Below are positions 1-9,119 of a stretch of 64,000 nt of DNA, one piece after another. The DNA lies in assembly GCF_016219575.1 (NCBI RefSeq), contig NZ_JACRMG010000009.1, forward strand, positions 806,001-870,000, given 5' to 3'. Numbering within the stretch: the stretch's first letter is position 1; each line of letters opens with the position of its first letter. The DNA is from Bradyrhizobium sp. Lineage in GTDB: Bacteria > Pseudomonadota > Alphaproteobacteria > Rhizobiales > Xanthobacteraceae. The position numbers and the translations under genes were made by a program. The notes beneath the pieces were generated by a model. The model saw nothing but the letters and a program-made list of their open reading frames with translations, had not been told where the DNA came from and did no database searches.

Positions 1-2917
1 GGTGGCGGCACCGCTGGAGCGCAAGCTCGGCCAGATCGCGGGGCTCGATCAGATCACCTCGACCAGTTCACTCGGCCTGACCAGCATCATGCTGCAGTTC
101 TCCATCGGCCGTAACATCGACCGTGCGGCGCGCGACGTGCAGGCCGCGATCAACGCCTCGCTTGCGGATTTGCCCAGCGACCTGCCGTCCTTGCCGCGCT
201 TCCGCAAGGCGAACCCGTCCGCCGCGCCCGTGTTCGTGCTGGCGCTGACCTCGAAGACGATCTCGACCAGTGCGATGTACGACGTTGCCGACACCGTGAT
301 CGCGCAGCGCATCTCGCAGGTGCCGGGGGTGGGGGAGGTCAACGTCTCCGGCGCCGACCAACCGGCGGTGCGGATCGCGCTCAACCCGGTGGCGCTTTCC
401 AAGGCGGGGATTGCGACCGACGATGTGCGGCAGGCCATCGTCGCAGCCAATCCGCTCGGTCCTGCCGGCATCTTCAACGGAGATCGGCAGAGCGAGACCA
501 TCTCGATCAACAAGCAGATGCGCACGGCCGCCGAGTTTCGCGACATCTTCATCAAGAGCTCGGCCGGCAATTTCGTGCGGCTGTCCGACGTCGCCGAGAT
601 CGAGGACGGCGTGCGCAACAGCCGCTCGATCGCATGGTTCAACCGCCAGGCGGCGGTGCTGATCCAGATCACCAAGCAGGGCGACGCCAACGTGATCGAG
701 ACGGTCGACCGCGTGCGCGCGCTGGTCCCGGAGCTGAAGCAGTGGATCCCGGCCGGGGTAGAGATATCGACCCTGGTCGACCGCACCGGGACGATCCGCG
801 CCAGCGTGCTCGACATGCAGTTCACGCTGCTGGCGACCGTGTTCCTGGTGATGTTCGTCGTGTTTCTGTTCCTGCGCCGGACCACGCCGACCATCGCGGC
901 CGGCGTCTCGGTGCCGCTGGCGCTCGCCGGAACCTGTGCCGGCATGTGGGTTGCCGGATTCTCCATCGACAATCTGTCGCTGATGGCGCTGGCGATCTCG
1001 GTCGGCTTCGTCGTCGACGATGCCATCGTCATGATCGAGAACATGTACCGTAACCTCGAGCAGGGCATGGCTCCCTATCCGGCGGCGCTGGAAGGCGCCA
1101 GGCAGATCGGCTTCACGGTGCTCTCCATCAGCCTCTCGCTGGTTGCCGCCTTCACGCCGCTGATATTCATGGACGGCATCGTGGGCAGGCTGCTCCGCGA
1201 ATTCTCGCTGACGCTGACCTTTGCGATTGCGGTCTCCACCGTGGTCTCGCTGACGATCACGCCGATGATCTGCGCCCACTACATCAAGGAAGCGACCTCC
1301 GCCCGGGCGACCTGGTTCGACCGGGTGGTGGAGGGCACGCTGTCCGCGATCGTGCGCTTCTACGAATGGACGCTGCGCATCGTGCTCGGCTTTCCATATC
1401 TCACCCTGCTGGTGTTCTTCGCCACCATTGCGCTGACGGTGGTGCTCTATATCAAGACCCCGAAGGGCTATTTCCCGACCGACGATTCCGGCTTTGTGAT
1501 CGGCGCAACCCGCGCGGCGCCCGACATCTCGTTCCAGGCGATGCTCAAGCTGCAGCAGCGGATGGCCGAGATCGTGATGGCGGATCCGGCAGTGGCCGGT
1601 GTCGGCTCGTCGCTCGGCAGCCCCGTCGGCCCCGGCGGCGGCACCTCCAACCGCGGCACGATGTACATCAGCCTGAAGCCGCCGGAGGAGCGCGGCGGCG
1701 CATCGACGGCACAGGTGATCGACCGCCTGCGCCGGGCGCTTTACCCGGTTCCGGGAATCCGCCTCTTCATGTTCGCCGCGCAGGACCTCCGGGCCGGCGG
1801 GCGGCAGAGCGATTCCGACTATCAATACACGCTCACCAGCACCGATCTCGACCTGCTGCAGAAATGGGCGCCGATCGTCGCCAAGCGGATGGAGACGGTC
1901 GAGGGGATCACCGATATTTCCGCCGACCGCGATCCCGGCGGGCTGCAATTGTCGCTGAAGATCGACCGGCAAAAGGCTTCCGCGCTCGGCGTGCGCGTGC
2001 AAGACATCGACAATGCGCTGAACAATGCGTTCGCGCAGCGCCAGATCTCGATGATCTATACCCAGCGCAACCAGTACATGACCGTGCTGGAGATCGATCC
2101 GAAATTCCAGCAGGATCCCTCCAACCTCGAGCGCATCTTCGTCGCCGGCGCCAACGACGCGCAGGTGCCGCTGTCGGCCGTCGTCCGCTACGAGCGCACC
2201 TTGTCGCCGCTCGCCGTGTTCCACTCGCAATCCTTCCCCTCGACCACGGTGTCGTTCAACCTCTTGCCCGACGTGCCGCTGGAAGTTGCGACTTACAACA
2301 TCCAGCGCGCGGTGGAGGAACTGCACATGCCGGAGGGCATTCGCGGCAGTTTCGACGGCAATGCCGGCGACTTCAACAAGACCAGCGGCCGGCAGCCGCT
2401 GCTGATCCTGGGTGCGCTGGTGGCGATGTATATCGTGCTCGGCGTGCTCTATGAGAGCCTCGCGCACCCCATCACTATCATCTCGACCCTGCCGTCCGCA
2501 GGACTAGGAGCACTGCTTGCGTTGCAGATCACCGATACGCCGCTGACCGTGATCGCCTTTGTCGGCATCATTCTCCTGATCGGCATCGTCAAGAAGAACG
2601 GCATCATGATGGTCGACTTTGCGCTCGACGCCGAACGGCACCGCGGCCTTTCGTCGGCGGAGGCGATCTTCGAGGCCTGCAGCGTGCGCTTCCGCCCGAT
2701 CCTGATGACGACCCTGGCGGCGATGTTCGCCGGCATCCCGTTGGTCATTGCGACCGGACCGGGCACCGAGCTGCGCCGGCCGCTCGGCATCACCATCATC
2801 GGCGGGCTCTTTGTGTCGCAGATCCTGACGCTCTACACCACGCCCGTGATCTATCTCCTGATCGACCGGCTGCGGCGGCGGTCCGAGCCGAGGCGGGTGG
2901 CCGCACCTGCGGAATAG
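1..2917 (+). CDS. RND family multidrug efflux permease (5' end outside window)
   Basis: Inner-membrane proton antiporter of a tripartite efflux pump. 971 residues are present; family members run about 1030-1050, so roughly 60-70 N-terminal residues lie before the window. The visible part starts inside the first porter loop (APLERKLGQIAGLDQITSTSS). A hydrophobic stretch at about residues 273-292 is followed by the TM4 proton-relay pair D339-D340 in VGFVVDDAIVMIENMYRN. A second large periplasmic loop and a second membrane bundle follow, with IVKKNGIMMVDFAL near residue 860. The sequence looks closest to the MdtB/MdtC/MuxB branch. The membrane fusion partner would be expected upstream, out of view. 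A TolC-type channel lies about 4.5 kb downstream but is not in the same operon. The substrate cannot be read from sequence. Confidence 0.95.
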   Translation, partial: VAAPLERKLGQIAGLDQITSTSSLGLTSIMLQFSIGRNIDRAARDVQAAINASLADLPSDLPSLPRFRKANPSAAPVFVLALTSKTISTSAMYDVADTVIAQRISQVPGVGEVNVSGADQPAVRIALNPVALSKAGIATDDVRQAIVAANPLGPAGIFNGDRQSETISINKQMRTAAEFRDIFIKSSAGNFVRLSDVAEIEDGVRNSRSIAWFNRQAAVLIQITKQGDANVIETVDRVRALVPELKQWIPAGVEISTLVDRTGTIRASVLDMQFTLLATVFLVMFVVFLFLRRTTPTIAAGVSVPLALAGTCAGMWVAGFSIDNLSLMALAISVGFVVDDAIVMIENMYRNLEQGMAPYPAALEGARQIGFTVLSISLSLVAAFTPLIFMDGIVGRLLREFSLTLTFAIAVSTVVSLTITPMICAHYIKEATSARATWFDRVVEGTLSAIVRFYEWTLRIVLGFPYLTLLVFFATIALTVVLYIKTPKGYFPTDDSGFVIGATRAAPDISFQAMLKLQQRMAEIVMADPAVAGVGSSLGSPVGPGGGTSNRGTMYISLKPPEERGGASTAQVIDRLRRALYPVPGIRLFMFAAQDLRAGGRQSDSDYQYTLTSTDLDLLQKWAPIVAKRMETVEGITDISADRDPGGLQLSLKIDRQKASALGVRVQDIDNALNNAFAQRQISMIYTQRNQYMTVLEIDPKFQQDPSNLERIFVAGANDAQVPLSAVVRYERTLSPLAVFHSQSFPSTTVSFNLLPDVPLEVATYNIQRAVEELHMPEGIRGSFDGNAGDFNKTSGRQPLLILGALVAMYIVLGVLYESLAHPITIISTLPSAGLGALLALQITDTPLTVIAFVGIILLIGIVKKNGIMMVDFALDAERHRGLSSAEAIFEACSVRFRPILMTTLAAMFAGIPLVIATGPGTELRRPLGITIIGGLFVSQILTLYTTPVIYLLIDRLRRRSEPRRVAAPAE

Positions 2918-2952
2918 TTCCAATTCAGGCCCGCCAAGCGTATAGCGGGCGC

Positions 2953-3669
2953 ATGTCAGAACACGCCGAGACCATGGAGGCCATCGCGGACTGTCCGCAT
3001 TGCGGCAAGCCGATGCCGCTCTGCATCTGCGACAGCGTCACGCCGATCGAGAACCGTATCGCGGTCCTGATCCTGCAGCATCCGCAAGAGCAGGACCGCG
3101 CGCTTGGCACGGCGCGGCTGACCGCGCGCCACTTCAAGGGTGCGGTGGTGAAGATCGGCCTGTCCTGGCCGAGCCTGTCGAAGGCGCTGGGGCGGCCTGC
3201 GCGCGATCCCTCGCGCTGGGCCGTGCTCTATCTCGGGTCCGCCAAGGTGAGCGAACTCGACACCGATGCCGAGATCGTCGCCATCAACCGCAAGGGCGAG
3301 GTGGAGCAGGGGCAGCGCGCGATTCTGAAAGACATCGAAGGCATCGTGCTGCTTGACGGCACCTGGAGCCAGGCCAAGGCGCTGTGGTGGCGCAATGCCT
3401 GGATGCTGAAGTGCCAGCGCGTGATCCTCGGGCCGCGGCAGCCTTCGCGCTACGGGCATCTGCGGAAGGAACCGCGCCGCGACGGGCTTTCCACCATCGA
3501 GGCCGCGGGCCTCGTGCTCGGCGCGCTGGAAAAGCGACCGGACATCGCGGCGACGCTGAACGCCAGCTTCGAGCGGATGCTGGCGCGCTACCGCGAGGTT
3601 CAACGCGACATGCCGGAACTCGCGCCCAAGCCGAAGAAGCGGGATTTTCGGCGTCGAAAGCGCGGCTGA
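2953..3669 (+). CDS. DTW domain protein, probable tRNA-uridine aminocarboxypropyltransferase
   Basis: 238 residues. Enzymes of this family transfer the 3-amino-3-carboxypropyl group of SAM to a uridine in tRNA (acp3U, position 47 in E. coli TapT). Visible signatures are a zinc-knuckle-like Cys cluster at the N-terminus (C14, C17, C24, C26), the DGTW motif at residues 135-138 followed by SQAKAL, and the conserved PRQPSRYGHLRKEP-DGLSTIEA block at about 161-184. The C-terminus is a basic tail (KPKKRDFRRRKRG) suited to RNA binding. The ATG lies 35 nt after the efflux gene stop, so co-transcription is possible, and the tRNA-Cys gene is 240 nt downstream. Family assignment is firm; the exact tRNA target is inferred. 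Confidence 0.9.
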   Translation: MSEHAETMEAIADCPHCGKPMPLCICDSVTPIENRIAVLILQHPQEQDRALGTARLTARHFKGAVVKIGLSWPSLSKALGRPARDPSRWAVLYLGSAKVSELDTDAEIVAINRKGEVEQGQRAILKDIEGIVLLDGTWSQAKALWWRNAWMLKCQRVILGPRQPSRYGHLRKEPRRDGLSTIEAAGLVLGALEKRPDIAATLNASFERMLARYREVQRDMPELAPKPKKRDFRRRKRG

Positions 3670-3789
3670 GCTTCTTTCCCGCCTTTCTCGGCCACGCACA
3701 TGGATTACACTGACCCGCGCTTCAACCAGGCCCTGTCCACGCTGGTGGTGGCGGCGGTGGCCGCTAACGCAATCGTCAGGAATTTGGTG

Positions 3790-3809
3790 CCGCCGGAGCG
3801 ATCCGGCGG
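3790..3809 (+). terminator. Perfect 8-bp hairpin, terminator-like
   Basis: The arms ccgccgga and tccggcgg pair perfectly around a gcga loop and are followed by cgtttcc, a short and imperfect T tract. The hairpin lies 120 nt after the DTW gene and 100 nt before tRNA-Cys, a sensible place to end the DTW transcript. The weak T tract keeps confidence moderate. Confidence 0.4.
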
Positions 3810-3909
3810 CGTTTCCTGTCGCTGTGGATGTTCGGAAGAGCCGGCGGAACAGGCTGGAGCAGCCTCGGTTGCCTATCCCCGACAGGGCGTATATGAGTGC
3901 CCGCGGTGG

Positions 3910-3983
3910 GGCCACGTGGCGGAGTGGTTACGCAGCGGTCTGCAAAACCGTTTACACCAGTTCAATTCTGGTCGTGGCCTCCA
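3910..3983 (+). tRNA. tRNA-Cys (anticodon GCA)
   Basis: 74 nt including an encoded CCA end. The acceptor arm GGCCACG (3910-3916) pairs with CGTGGCC (3973-3979), then discriminator T and CCA at 3981-3983. The anticodon loop CTGCAAA places GCA at 3942-3944. The T arm carries the usual GTTCAAT loop. The U73 discriminator is the main identity element for CysRS and agrees with the anticodon. Confidence 0.97.
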
Positions 3984-4038
3984 TCCATATAATCAAGCAC
4001 TTGGCTCGATTACATCAGAGGCCGTGGGAACTCCGGCG

Positions 4039-4224
4039 TCAGGACGCGGCGTGCCAGCCCTCGGGGAACGGGATCAGCGGCCAGGCCTTGCGATCATTGT
4101 CATTGGCGGCGCGCGGTAGCGGCTGTCGAAGCGGCAATGATTGGGCCACAAATTCCTCCTCAAAATCAGGCGCGATCGCCGTCTGTACGGCGTCCAGCAA
4201 TAGGTCGAACTCAACTTCGCTCAT
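4039..4224 (-). CDS. Small hypothetical protein with ANDN motif
   Basis: 61 residues, acidic N-terminal half (MSEVEFDLLLDAVQTA) and a C-terminal RAANDNDRKAWPLIPFPEGW segment. An ANDN tetrapeptide in short proteins is common in Rhizobiales, and the composition is protein-like rather than the Arg/Ala-rich pattern of an antisense shadow. A gagag element sits just upstream of the ATG. It is divergent from the secreted Cys-rich gene. No function is recognised. Moderate confidence because of its length. Confidence 0.5.
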   Translation of the reverse strand: MSEVEFDLLLDAVQTAIAPDFEEEFVAQSLPLRQPLPRAANDNDRKAWPLIPFPEGWHAAS

Positions 4225-4482
4225 GGCGCTCTCCCGCTTCTTGTCGCGGAAGGTCGCAAATCGGCTTTGTCTTCGGATTGAACGGATCGTTCGAATTTTA
4301 GCGATCCGGCCCCGGGCGACGACTTTGGTTACTGAAGTGTTGCTTTCCCCGTCGCGGAACCTACCCGTCCGTGGAAGAGGCCCAATGTGAGAAAAATCAC
4401 ATTCGGCGAAATTAATTTCCGGTATCGCCTGTGACTAGCAAAGGCGCCGCGCCGGCGCCAGCCTGATCCGGGAGACGCCGCC

Positions 4483-4752
4483 ATGAAGCCGAGGTCTTTG
4501 CGTTTCGGAGCCTTCACCAGCCGTGCGCGCAAGGGTTGCACAATCGGCCTGTTTCTCTCCCTGTTTGCCGGCGGCACGGCCTTTGCGCAATACCAGGGTA
4601 CGCCCGACCAGCGCCGCGCCTGTACCCCCGACGTTTACCGCCTTTGCGCCGGCGAGATCCCCAACGTGCGCGCCATCACCGCCTGCCTTCGCCGCAACAA
4701 GCCGAGCTTGAGCGAGGCCTGTCGCGCGGCATTCGATCAGGCGGCGCAATAA
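4483..4752 (+). CDS. Small secreted cysteine-rich repeat protein
   Basis: 89 residues. The N-terminus has a basic region then a hydrophobic core (TIGLFLSLFAGGTAFA) and a cleavage site after AFA, giving a mature periplasmic peptide of about 50 residues. The mature part has four Cys spaced as in the cysteine-rich repeat family: C-T-P-D...LC...IPNVRAITACLRR...LSEAC. Two disulfides are likely. Proteins of this kind are frequent in Bradyrhizobium and have no established role. The start follows a gggagacgccgcc leader. Standalone gene, 90 nt before the next CDS. Confidence 0.8.
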   Translation: MKPRSLRFGAFTSRARKGCTIGLFLSLFAGGTAFAQYQGTPDQRRACTPDVYRLCAGEIPNVRAITACLRRNKPSLSEACRAAFDQAAQ

Positions 4753-4842
4753 GCCATCCCGGCCGCGCCGCCGCTTTGGACGCAACCCCAGCCGTGGTAC
4801 CGCTCTCCGATCGGGCCAACCGTTGTTGATCGGGAGCGTTGC

Positions 4843-6147
4843 ATGAGCTTTTCCGGCGTCTTCGCGCGGCTGGTCGCGCTGATCGGCGGCGCCGCGCTGC
4901 TTTGGCGCCGGCTACAGGGCAAGCCGCCCGAGGCGGCATGGGGCAGCGCGCCGCAGATTCCGCAAGCCAGGCCTCAAGGTGCGATCCCGACGCTCAAGAT
5001 GCCGACGGCGAGGGGATGGGCCGGCGGTCAACTGCCGCAGGCGGCGCCGGGGTTGAAGGTCAACGCGTTTGCCACCGGTCTCGACCATCCGCGCTGGATC
5101 GACGTGCTGCCCAATGGCGACGTGCTCGTCGCCGAATCGACGCAGATCGCCGGACGTCCGAGGTCGGTGTTTCACTACGCGATGCAGGCCACGATGCAGC
5201 GGGCCGACGCGCTTGGCGTCAGCGCGAACCGCATCACGCTGTTGCGCGACAGGGACGGCGACGGCGTTGCCGAAACGCGCGGAGCCTTCATGGAAGGCTT
5301 GAGCCAGCCGTTCGGCATGGCCCTCGTCGGCGACACTTTCTACGTCGGCAACACCGACGGTGTTGTCGCCTTTCCCTATTCGCACGGCGCAGACCGCATC
5401 AAGGCGCCGGGCCGCAAGCTCGTCGAGTTCAAGCCCGGCGGGCACTGGACGCGAAGCCTGCTGCCGAGCCCTGACGGCCGCAAGCTCTATGCGGGCGTGG
5501 GCTCCCTCACTAACATCGGCGAAATGGGCATGGAGGTCGAGGAGGGGCGGGCGGCCATCTACGAGCTCGACCTTGCCGGCGGGAGCAGCCGTATCTTCGC
5601 CGGTGGCCTGCGCAACGCGGTGGGCCTTGCATGGGAGCCAAACACCTGCGTGCTCTGGACCGTCGTTAACGAGCGCGATGGCCTCGGCGACGAGACGCCG
5701 CCCGATTATCTGACCTCGGTCCGCGACGGCGGATTCTACGGCTGGCCCTATTGTTACTGGGGCAAGACGGTGGACGATCGCGTGCCGCAGGATCCGGCTC
5801 TGGTCGCTCGCGCCATCACGCCCGACTATGCGCTGGGTGGGCACACGGCATCGCTCGGCCTGTGCTGGATGCCGGCAGGCACGCTTCCCGGTTTTCCCGA
5901 CGGCATGGCGATCGGGCAGCACGGCTCATGGAATCGCAGCACGCTGAGCGGCTACAAGGTCGTGTTCGTGCCGTTCGAGAACGGGCGCCCGTCCGGGCCG
6001 GCGCGGGACATCCTGAGCGGCTTTCTCGCGCCCGACGAGCGCGAATCCTACGGCCGCCCCGTCGGCGTCACGCTCGGTCCTGACGGCTCGCTGCTGGTGG
6101 CCGATGACGTCGGCGACGTCATCTGGCGCGTCACGGGCGCGGGATAG
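4843..6147 (+). CDS. Sorbosone dehydrogenase-like beta-propeller protein (PQQ sugar dehydrogenase superfamily)
   Basis: 434 residues. A single N-terminal hydrophobic segment (VALIGGAALLW) looks like a signal anchor, so the beta-propeller is probably periplasmic. Recognisable blades include GLDHPRWIDVLPNGDVLVAE (around residue 80), DRDGDGVAE, QPFGMALVGDTFYVGNTDGV, LLPSPDGRKLYAGVGS, GLRNAVGLAWEP, NERDGLGDETPPDYL and GQHGSWNRS near residue 363. This is the pattern of the L-sorbosone/pyranose dehydrogenase-like family, which oxidises sugars or aldoses with PQQ. The actual substrate, and whether PQQ is bound, cannot be settled here. The ATG is preceded by cgggag at normal spacing. Confidence 0.85.
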   Translation: MSFSGVFARLVALIGGAALLWRRLQGKPPEAAWGSAPQIPQARPQGAIPTLKMPTARGWAGGQLPQAAPGLKVNAFATGLDHPRWIDVLPNGDVLVAESTQIAGRPRSVFHYAMQATMQRADALGVSANRITLLRDRDGDGVAETRGAFMEGLSQPFGMALVGDTFYVGNTDGVVAFPYSHGADRIKAPGRKLVEFKPGGHWTRSLLPSPDGRKLYAGVGSLTNIGEMGMEVEEGRAAIYELDLAGGSSRIFAGGLRNAVGLAWEPNTCVLWTVVNERDGLGDETPPDYLTSVRDGGFYGWPYCYWGKTVDDRVPQDPALVARAITPDYALGGHTASLGLCWMPAGTLPGFPDGMAIGQHGSWNRSTLSGYKVVFVPFENGRPSGPARDILSGFLAPDERESYGRPVGVTLGPDGSLLVADDVGDVIWRVTGAG

Positions 6148-6327
6148 CGCGATCGCTCGAGATTCCTGGGTGAGGCTTTGACTTTGGGGCCAAGACCGGG
6201 AAATCCCCTGTCGCGCAGCGGGTTTCCGGCCTTCCCTCGAGTCGGCCCGCAGCCGGCCAATTGGTCCTTTGCAACGGCAAAAGCCTTTGTTATACGCAGG
6301 CCGCTCGCGAACACCTGTTTCGCCTGT

Positions 6328-6402
6328 TCCCGGATAGCTCAGCGGTAGAGCATTCGACTGTTAATCGAATGGTCGCTGGTTCGAATCCAGCTCCGGGAGC
6401 CA
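6328..6402 (+). tRNA. tRNA-Asn (anticodon GTT)
   Basis: 75 nt with encoded CCA. Acceptor TCCCGGA (6328-6334) pairs with TCCGGGA (6392-6398), then discriminator G and CCA. The D arm is GCTCAGCGGTAGAGC, the anticodon loop CTGTTAA gives GTT at 6360-6362, and the T arm is CTGGTTCGAATCCAG. All arms are standard. Confidence 0.98.
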
Positions 6403-6522
6403 ACATATTTCTCGCCAATTCTCCAGGGTGCGACGGCGGATTCGGCCGAAGGCCATGTTGCGTTTTCACCCCTGTTGATCCAAAAGGTGACCGGTTTTCG
6501 CTTCGATTTCGGGGTTCTGCCA

Positions 6523-7185
6523 ATGTCCGGTTTCTCGACGGCGCGCCAGAAAATGGTCGATTGCCAGGTGCGCCCCAGTGACGTCACCGACAGCCGGATT
6601 CTCGATGCCATGCAGAGCGTGCCGCGCGAGGCGTTTGTGCCGGCTGCACAGCAGCCGCTGGCCTATCTCGACCTCGATCTGGATGTCGGCGGCGGAGGAA
6701 CCAGACGCTGTCTGCTCAAGGCGGCGCTGACGGCGAAATTGCTGCAGGCGGCCGAGATCAAGAGCACGGACAATGTGCTCGTGGTCGGCGCGGCCTCCGG
6801 TTATGTGGCTGCCCTGGTGGCGAAGATTGCAGCCAGGGTGACGGCGACAGAGAGCGATTCGGGGCTTGCGTCGAAAGCGGCCGCCACGCTCGCCGGTCTT
6901 GGGCTTTCCAATGTTACCGTTCGCACGGCTGCTGCCGCCGACGGCGGGCCGGAATCTGCGCCTTACGACGTCATCGTCCTCAATGGCGCCACCGAAATCG
7001 CGCCGGAAAGGCTGTTCGGCCAGCTTGCGGAAGGCGGCCGTCTGGTTGGTGTGTTTGCAACGACCAGGCCGTCGCGCGCGATGGCGGTCACGCACTCGCG
7101 CGGCGATTTCGGGCACCGCACGCTGTTCGACGCGGCAGCGCCTGTACTACCTGGCATGGAACGCCTCGCCGAATTCGTTTTCTAG
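6523..7185 (+). CDS. Protein-L-isoaspartate O-methyltransferase family protein
   Basis: 220 residues. A Rossmann-fold SAM methyltransferase of the PCMT type. The opening FSTARQKMVDCQVRPSDVTD is characteristic of the family; the SAM-binding loop is VLVVGAASGYVAAL at about residues 85-98, where canonical enzymes have E-x-G-x-G-S-G. The missing acidic residue and the altered loop suggest a divergent member, so repair of isoaspartyl proteins is not certain. I chose the ATG at 6523 because the in-frame sequence before it has no family similarity. The gene directly precedes tolC, an arrangement seen in this bacterial group. Confidence 0.85.
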   Translation: MSGFSTARQKMVDCQVRPSDVTDSRILDAMQSVPREAFVPAAQQPLAYLDLDLDVGGGGTRRCLLKAALTAKLLQAAEIKSTDNVLVVGAASGYVAALVAKIAARVTATESDSGLASKAAATLAGLGLSNVTVRTAAAADGGPESAPYDVIVLNGATEIAPERLFGQLAEGGRLVGVFATTRPSRAMAVTHSRGDFGHRTLFDAAAPVLPGMERLAEFVF

Positions 7186-7401
7186 GCGCTTTTCCGCCCT
7201 CGGCCGCTGCCATTTCCGCCCCGCGCGACTGTTAAATCCTGTTCCAAATCAGAAGTGTGGCCGGATTGCCCCACTGCGGAGAGTTTCGGCGTTGCCCGCT
7301 TGTCTGGGTGTTCCGTCACGACTAGCTGCAGAATAAGGTGAGCCGGGACTCACCTGCAGGGGTGGCGCCTGCCCATGCCTTTTTGGGTGGGCGAAAGAAG
7401 A

Positions 7402-8826
7402 ATGATTGGATTTTTGGGGATGCGTGGGACGAAGGTTTTCGCCGGAGCTGCGGCTTCGGCCCTTCTGATGGCTTTGCTGGGGCCGGTGCCCGCGCTCGCC
7501 GACACGATCGAGGCCGCGCTGGTGCGCGCCTATCAGACCAACCCGGCGCTCAACGCGCAGCGCGCGCAGGTGCGCGTCACCGACGAAAACGTGCCGCAGG
7601 CGCTTTCGGGCTACCGTCCGAAAGTGGCGCTCACGGCAAGTGCGGGTTATCAATACAATCATACGCTCAGCACCGCTGGCGGCACGCCGACGGCTCTCGT
7701 GCGCTCACAGGTTCACGGCGCCAACGCGCCGCACAGCGCTGGCATGACCGTCTCGCAGACCTTGTTCAACGGCCAGCAGACCGCGAACCGGACCCGCGCA
7801 GCGGAGAGCCAGGTGTCCGCAGCGCGCGAGGCGCTGCGCGTGCTCGAGCAAACCGTGCTGCTCCAGGCTGCCACCATCTACATGGACTACCTGCGCGACT
7901 CCGCCATCGTCGAGGTTCAGCGCAGCAACGTGCGCGTGCTCGAGCAGACGCTGAAGCAAACCAAGGACCGCTTCAATGTCGGCGAGGTCACCCGCACCGA
8001 CGTCGCGCAGTCCGAGGCGCAGCTTGCCGCCGGCAAGACGCAGCAGCTGACCGCTGAATCCAACCTCACCACGACCCGCGCCAATTTCCGCCGCATCGTC
8101 GGCAGCGAGCCGGTGGCGCTGGCGCCGGGCTCGCCGGTCGACCGCTATTTGCCATCGACGCTGGTCGCCGCCATCGAGCTCGCGTTGACCGAAAACCCGA
8201 GCGTCACCTCGGCGATGTTTGGCATCGATGTCAGCTACCTCCAGGTCAAGGTGGCCGAAGGCGCCTTGTTCCCGACCGTGACCTTGCAGGCTTCGGCGAC
8301 CCACAACAGCGAGCAGACGCTGACGATCCAGCGCACGTTCACGGCTGCTGCGGTCGCGCAAATATCGATACCGGTCTATCAGGGCGGCGCCGAATTTTCG
8401 CTGATCCGCCAGTCGAAAGAGACGCTGGCGCAGCAACGGCTCGTGCTGGAACAGACCCGCGACCAGGCGCGCGCCAACGTGGTGCAGGCCTGGGGCCAGC
8501 TCGAGGCCGGCAAGGCGCAAGTGCAGTCGGCGCAGTCGCAGGTGACGGCGTCCGAGATCGCGCTGAACGGCGTCCGCGAGGAGGCCAAGGCCGGCCAGCG
8601 CACCACGCTCGACGTGCTCAATGCGCAGCAGGCGCTGGTCAACGCGCGCGTGGCGCTCGTCACCGCGCAGCACGACCGCGTCGTCGCCTCCTATTCGGTG
8701 CTCAACTCGGTCGGCCGCCTGTCGCCGATCGTGATGAACCTGCCCACCGAAACCTATGATTCCAGCGTGCACTATCACCAGGTGCGCGACAGCTGGCTCG
8801 GCGTGCGCACGCCTTCCGGCCAGTAG
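7402..8826 (+). CDS. tolC: TolC family outer membrane channel protein
   Basis: About 474 residues. The N-terminal signal peptide ends at PVPALA with the mature protein starting DTIEAALVRAYQTNPALNAQRAQV, typical of type I secretion and efflux outer membrane factors. Two repeated OEP domains follow with long Gln/Ala/Glu-rich helices (LEQTVLLQAATIYMDYLRD; ARANVVQAWGQLEAGKAQVQ; TTLDVLNAQQALVNARVAL), the last a highly conserved TolC signature. The protein forms a trimeric outer membrane and periplasmic tunnel for efflux pumps or type I exporters. Possible starts are the ATGs at 7375, 7402 and 7420; the one at 7420 gives the most compact signal peptide. Confidence 0.93.
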   Translation: MIGFLGMRGTKVFAGAAASALLMALLGPVPALADTIEAALVRAYQTNPALNAQRAQVRVTDENVPQALSGYRPKVALTASAGYQYNHTLSTAGGTPTALVRSQVHGANAPHSAGMTVSQTLFNGQQTANRTRAAESQVSAAREALRVLEQTVLLQAATIYMDYLRDSAIVEVQRSNVRVLEQTLKQTKDRFNVGEVTRTDVAQSEAQLAAGKTQQLTAESNLTTTRANFRRIVGSEPVALAPGSPVDRYLPSTLVAAIELALTENPSVTSAMFGIDVSYLQVKVAEGALFPTVTLQASATHNSEQTLTIQRTFTAAAVAQISIPVYQGGAEFSLIRQSKETLAQQRLVLEQTRDQARANVVQAWGQLEAGKAQVQSAQSQVTASEIALNGVREEAKAGQRTTLDVLNAQQALVNARVALVTAQHDRVVASYSVLNSVGRLSPIVMNLPTETYDSSVHYHQVRDSWLGVRTPSGQ

Positions 8827-9119
8827 ACAACGCAGCCGCTCCCGTATCCCTCCGGGGCTGCGCCTTGCTTGCACAATTGCCGCCATGACGTAGCCTTGTT
8901 CGAGGCAGCGAAGCGATTCGCGGCGCACGATTCGTTGCCTGACCGTCGCGATTCGGCGTCTTGACGGAACAGGGGGCGAAGCGCGCGATCCGCTGCGGGG
9001 CGTTCGATCTTGGGGACAAGTCCGGCCCATTCCATGAAATTGCCGGACCGCTATTTTCGGGACCGGCAAATCAGAGGTCGCTTGGTGTAAGATTCGCCGT
9101 TGATGATGTGGAGTCGGAG

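Noticed and set aside
68..2467. Very long open frame on the minus strand across the RND gene
   Set aside because: It is rich in Arg, His and Asp/Glu as expected for the antisense of a high-GC gene, and the plus-strand frame is an unmistakable RND permease. The same applies to the 792-residue minus frame opposite ntrY and the 501-residue frame opposite ntrC.
3700..4119. Plus-strand frame of 139 codons starting after the DTW gene
   Set aside because: It runs straight through the tRNA-Cys gene and the hairpin at 3790, has no ribosome site and no protein-like second half.
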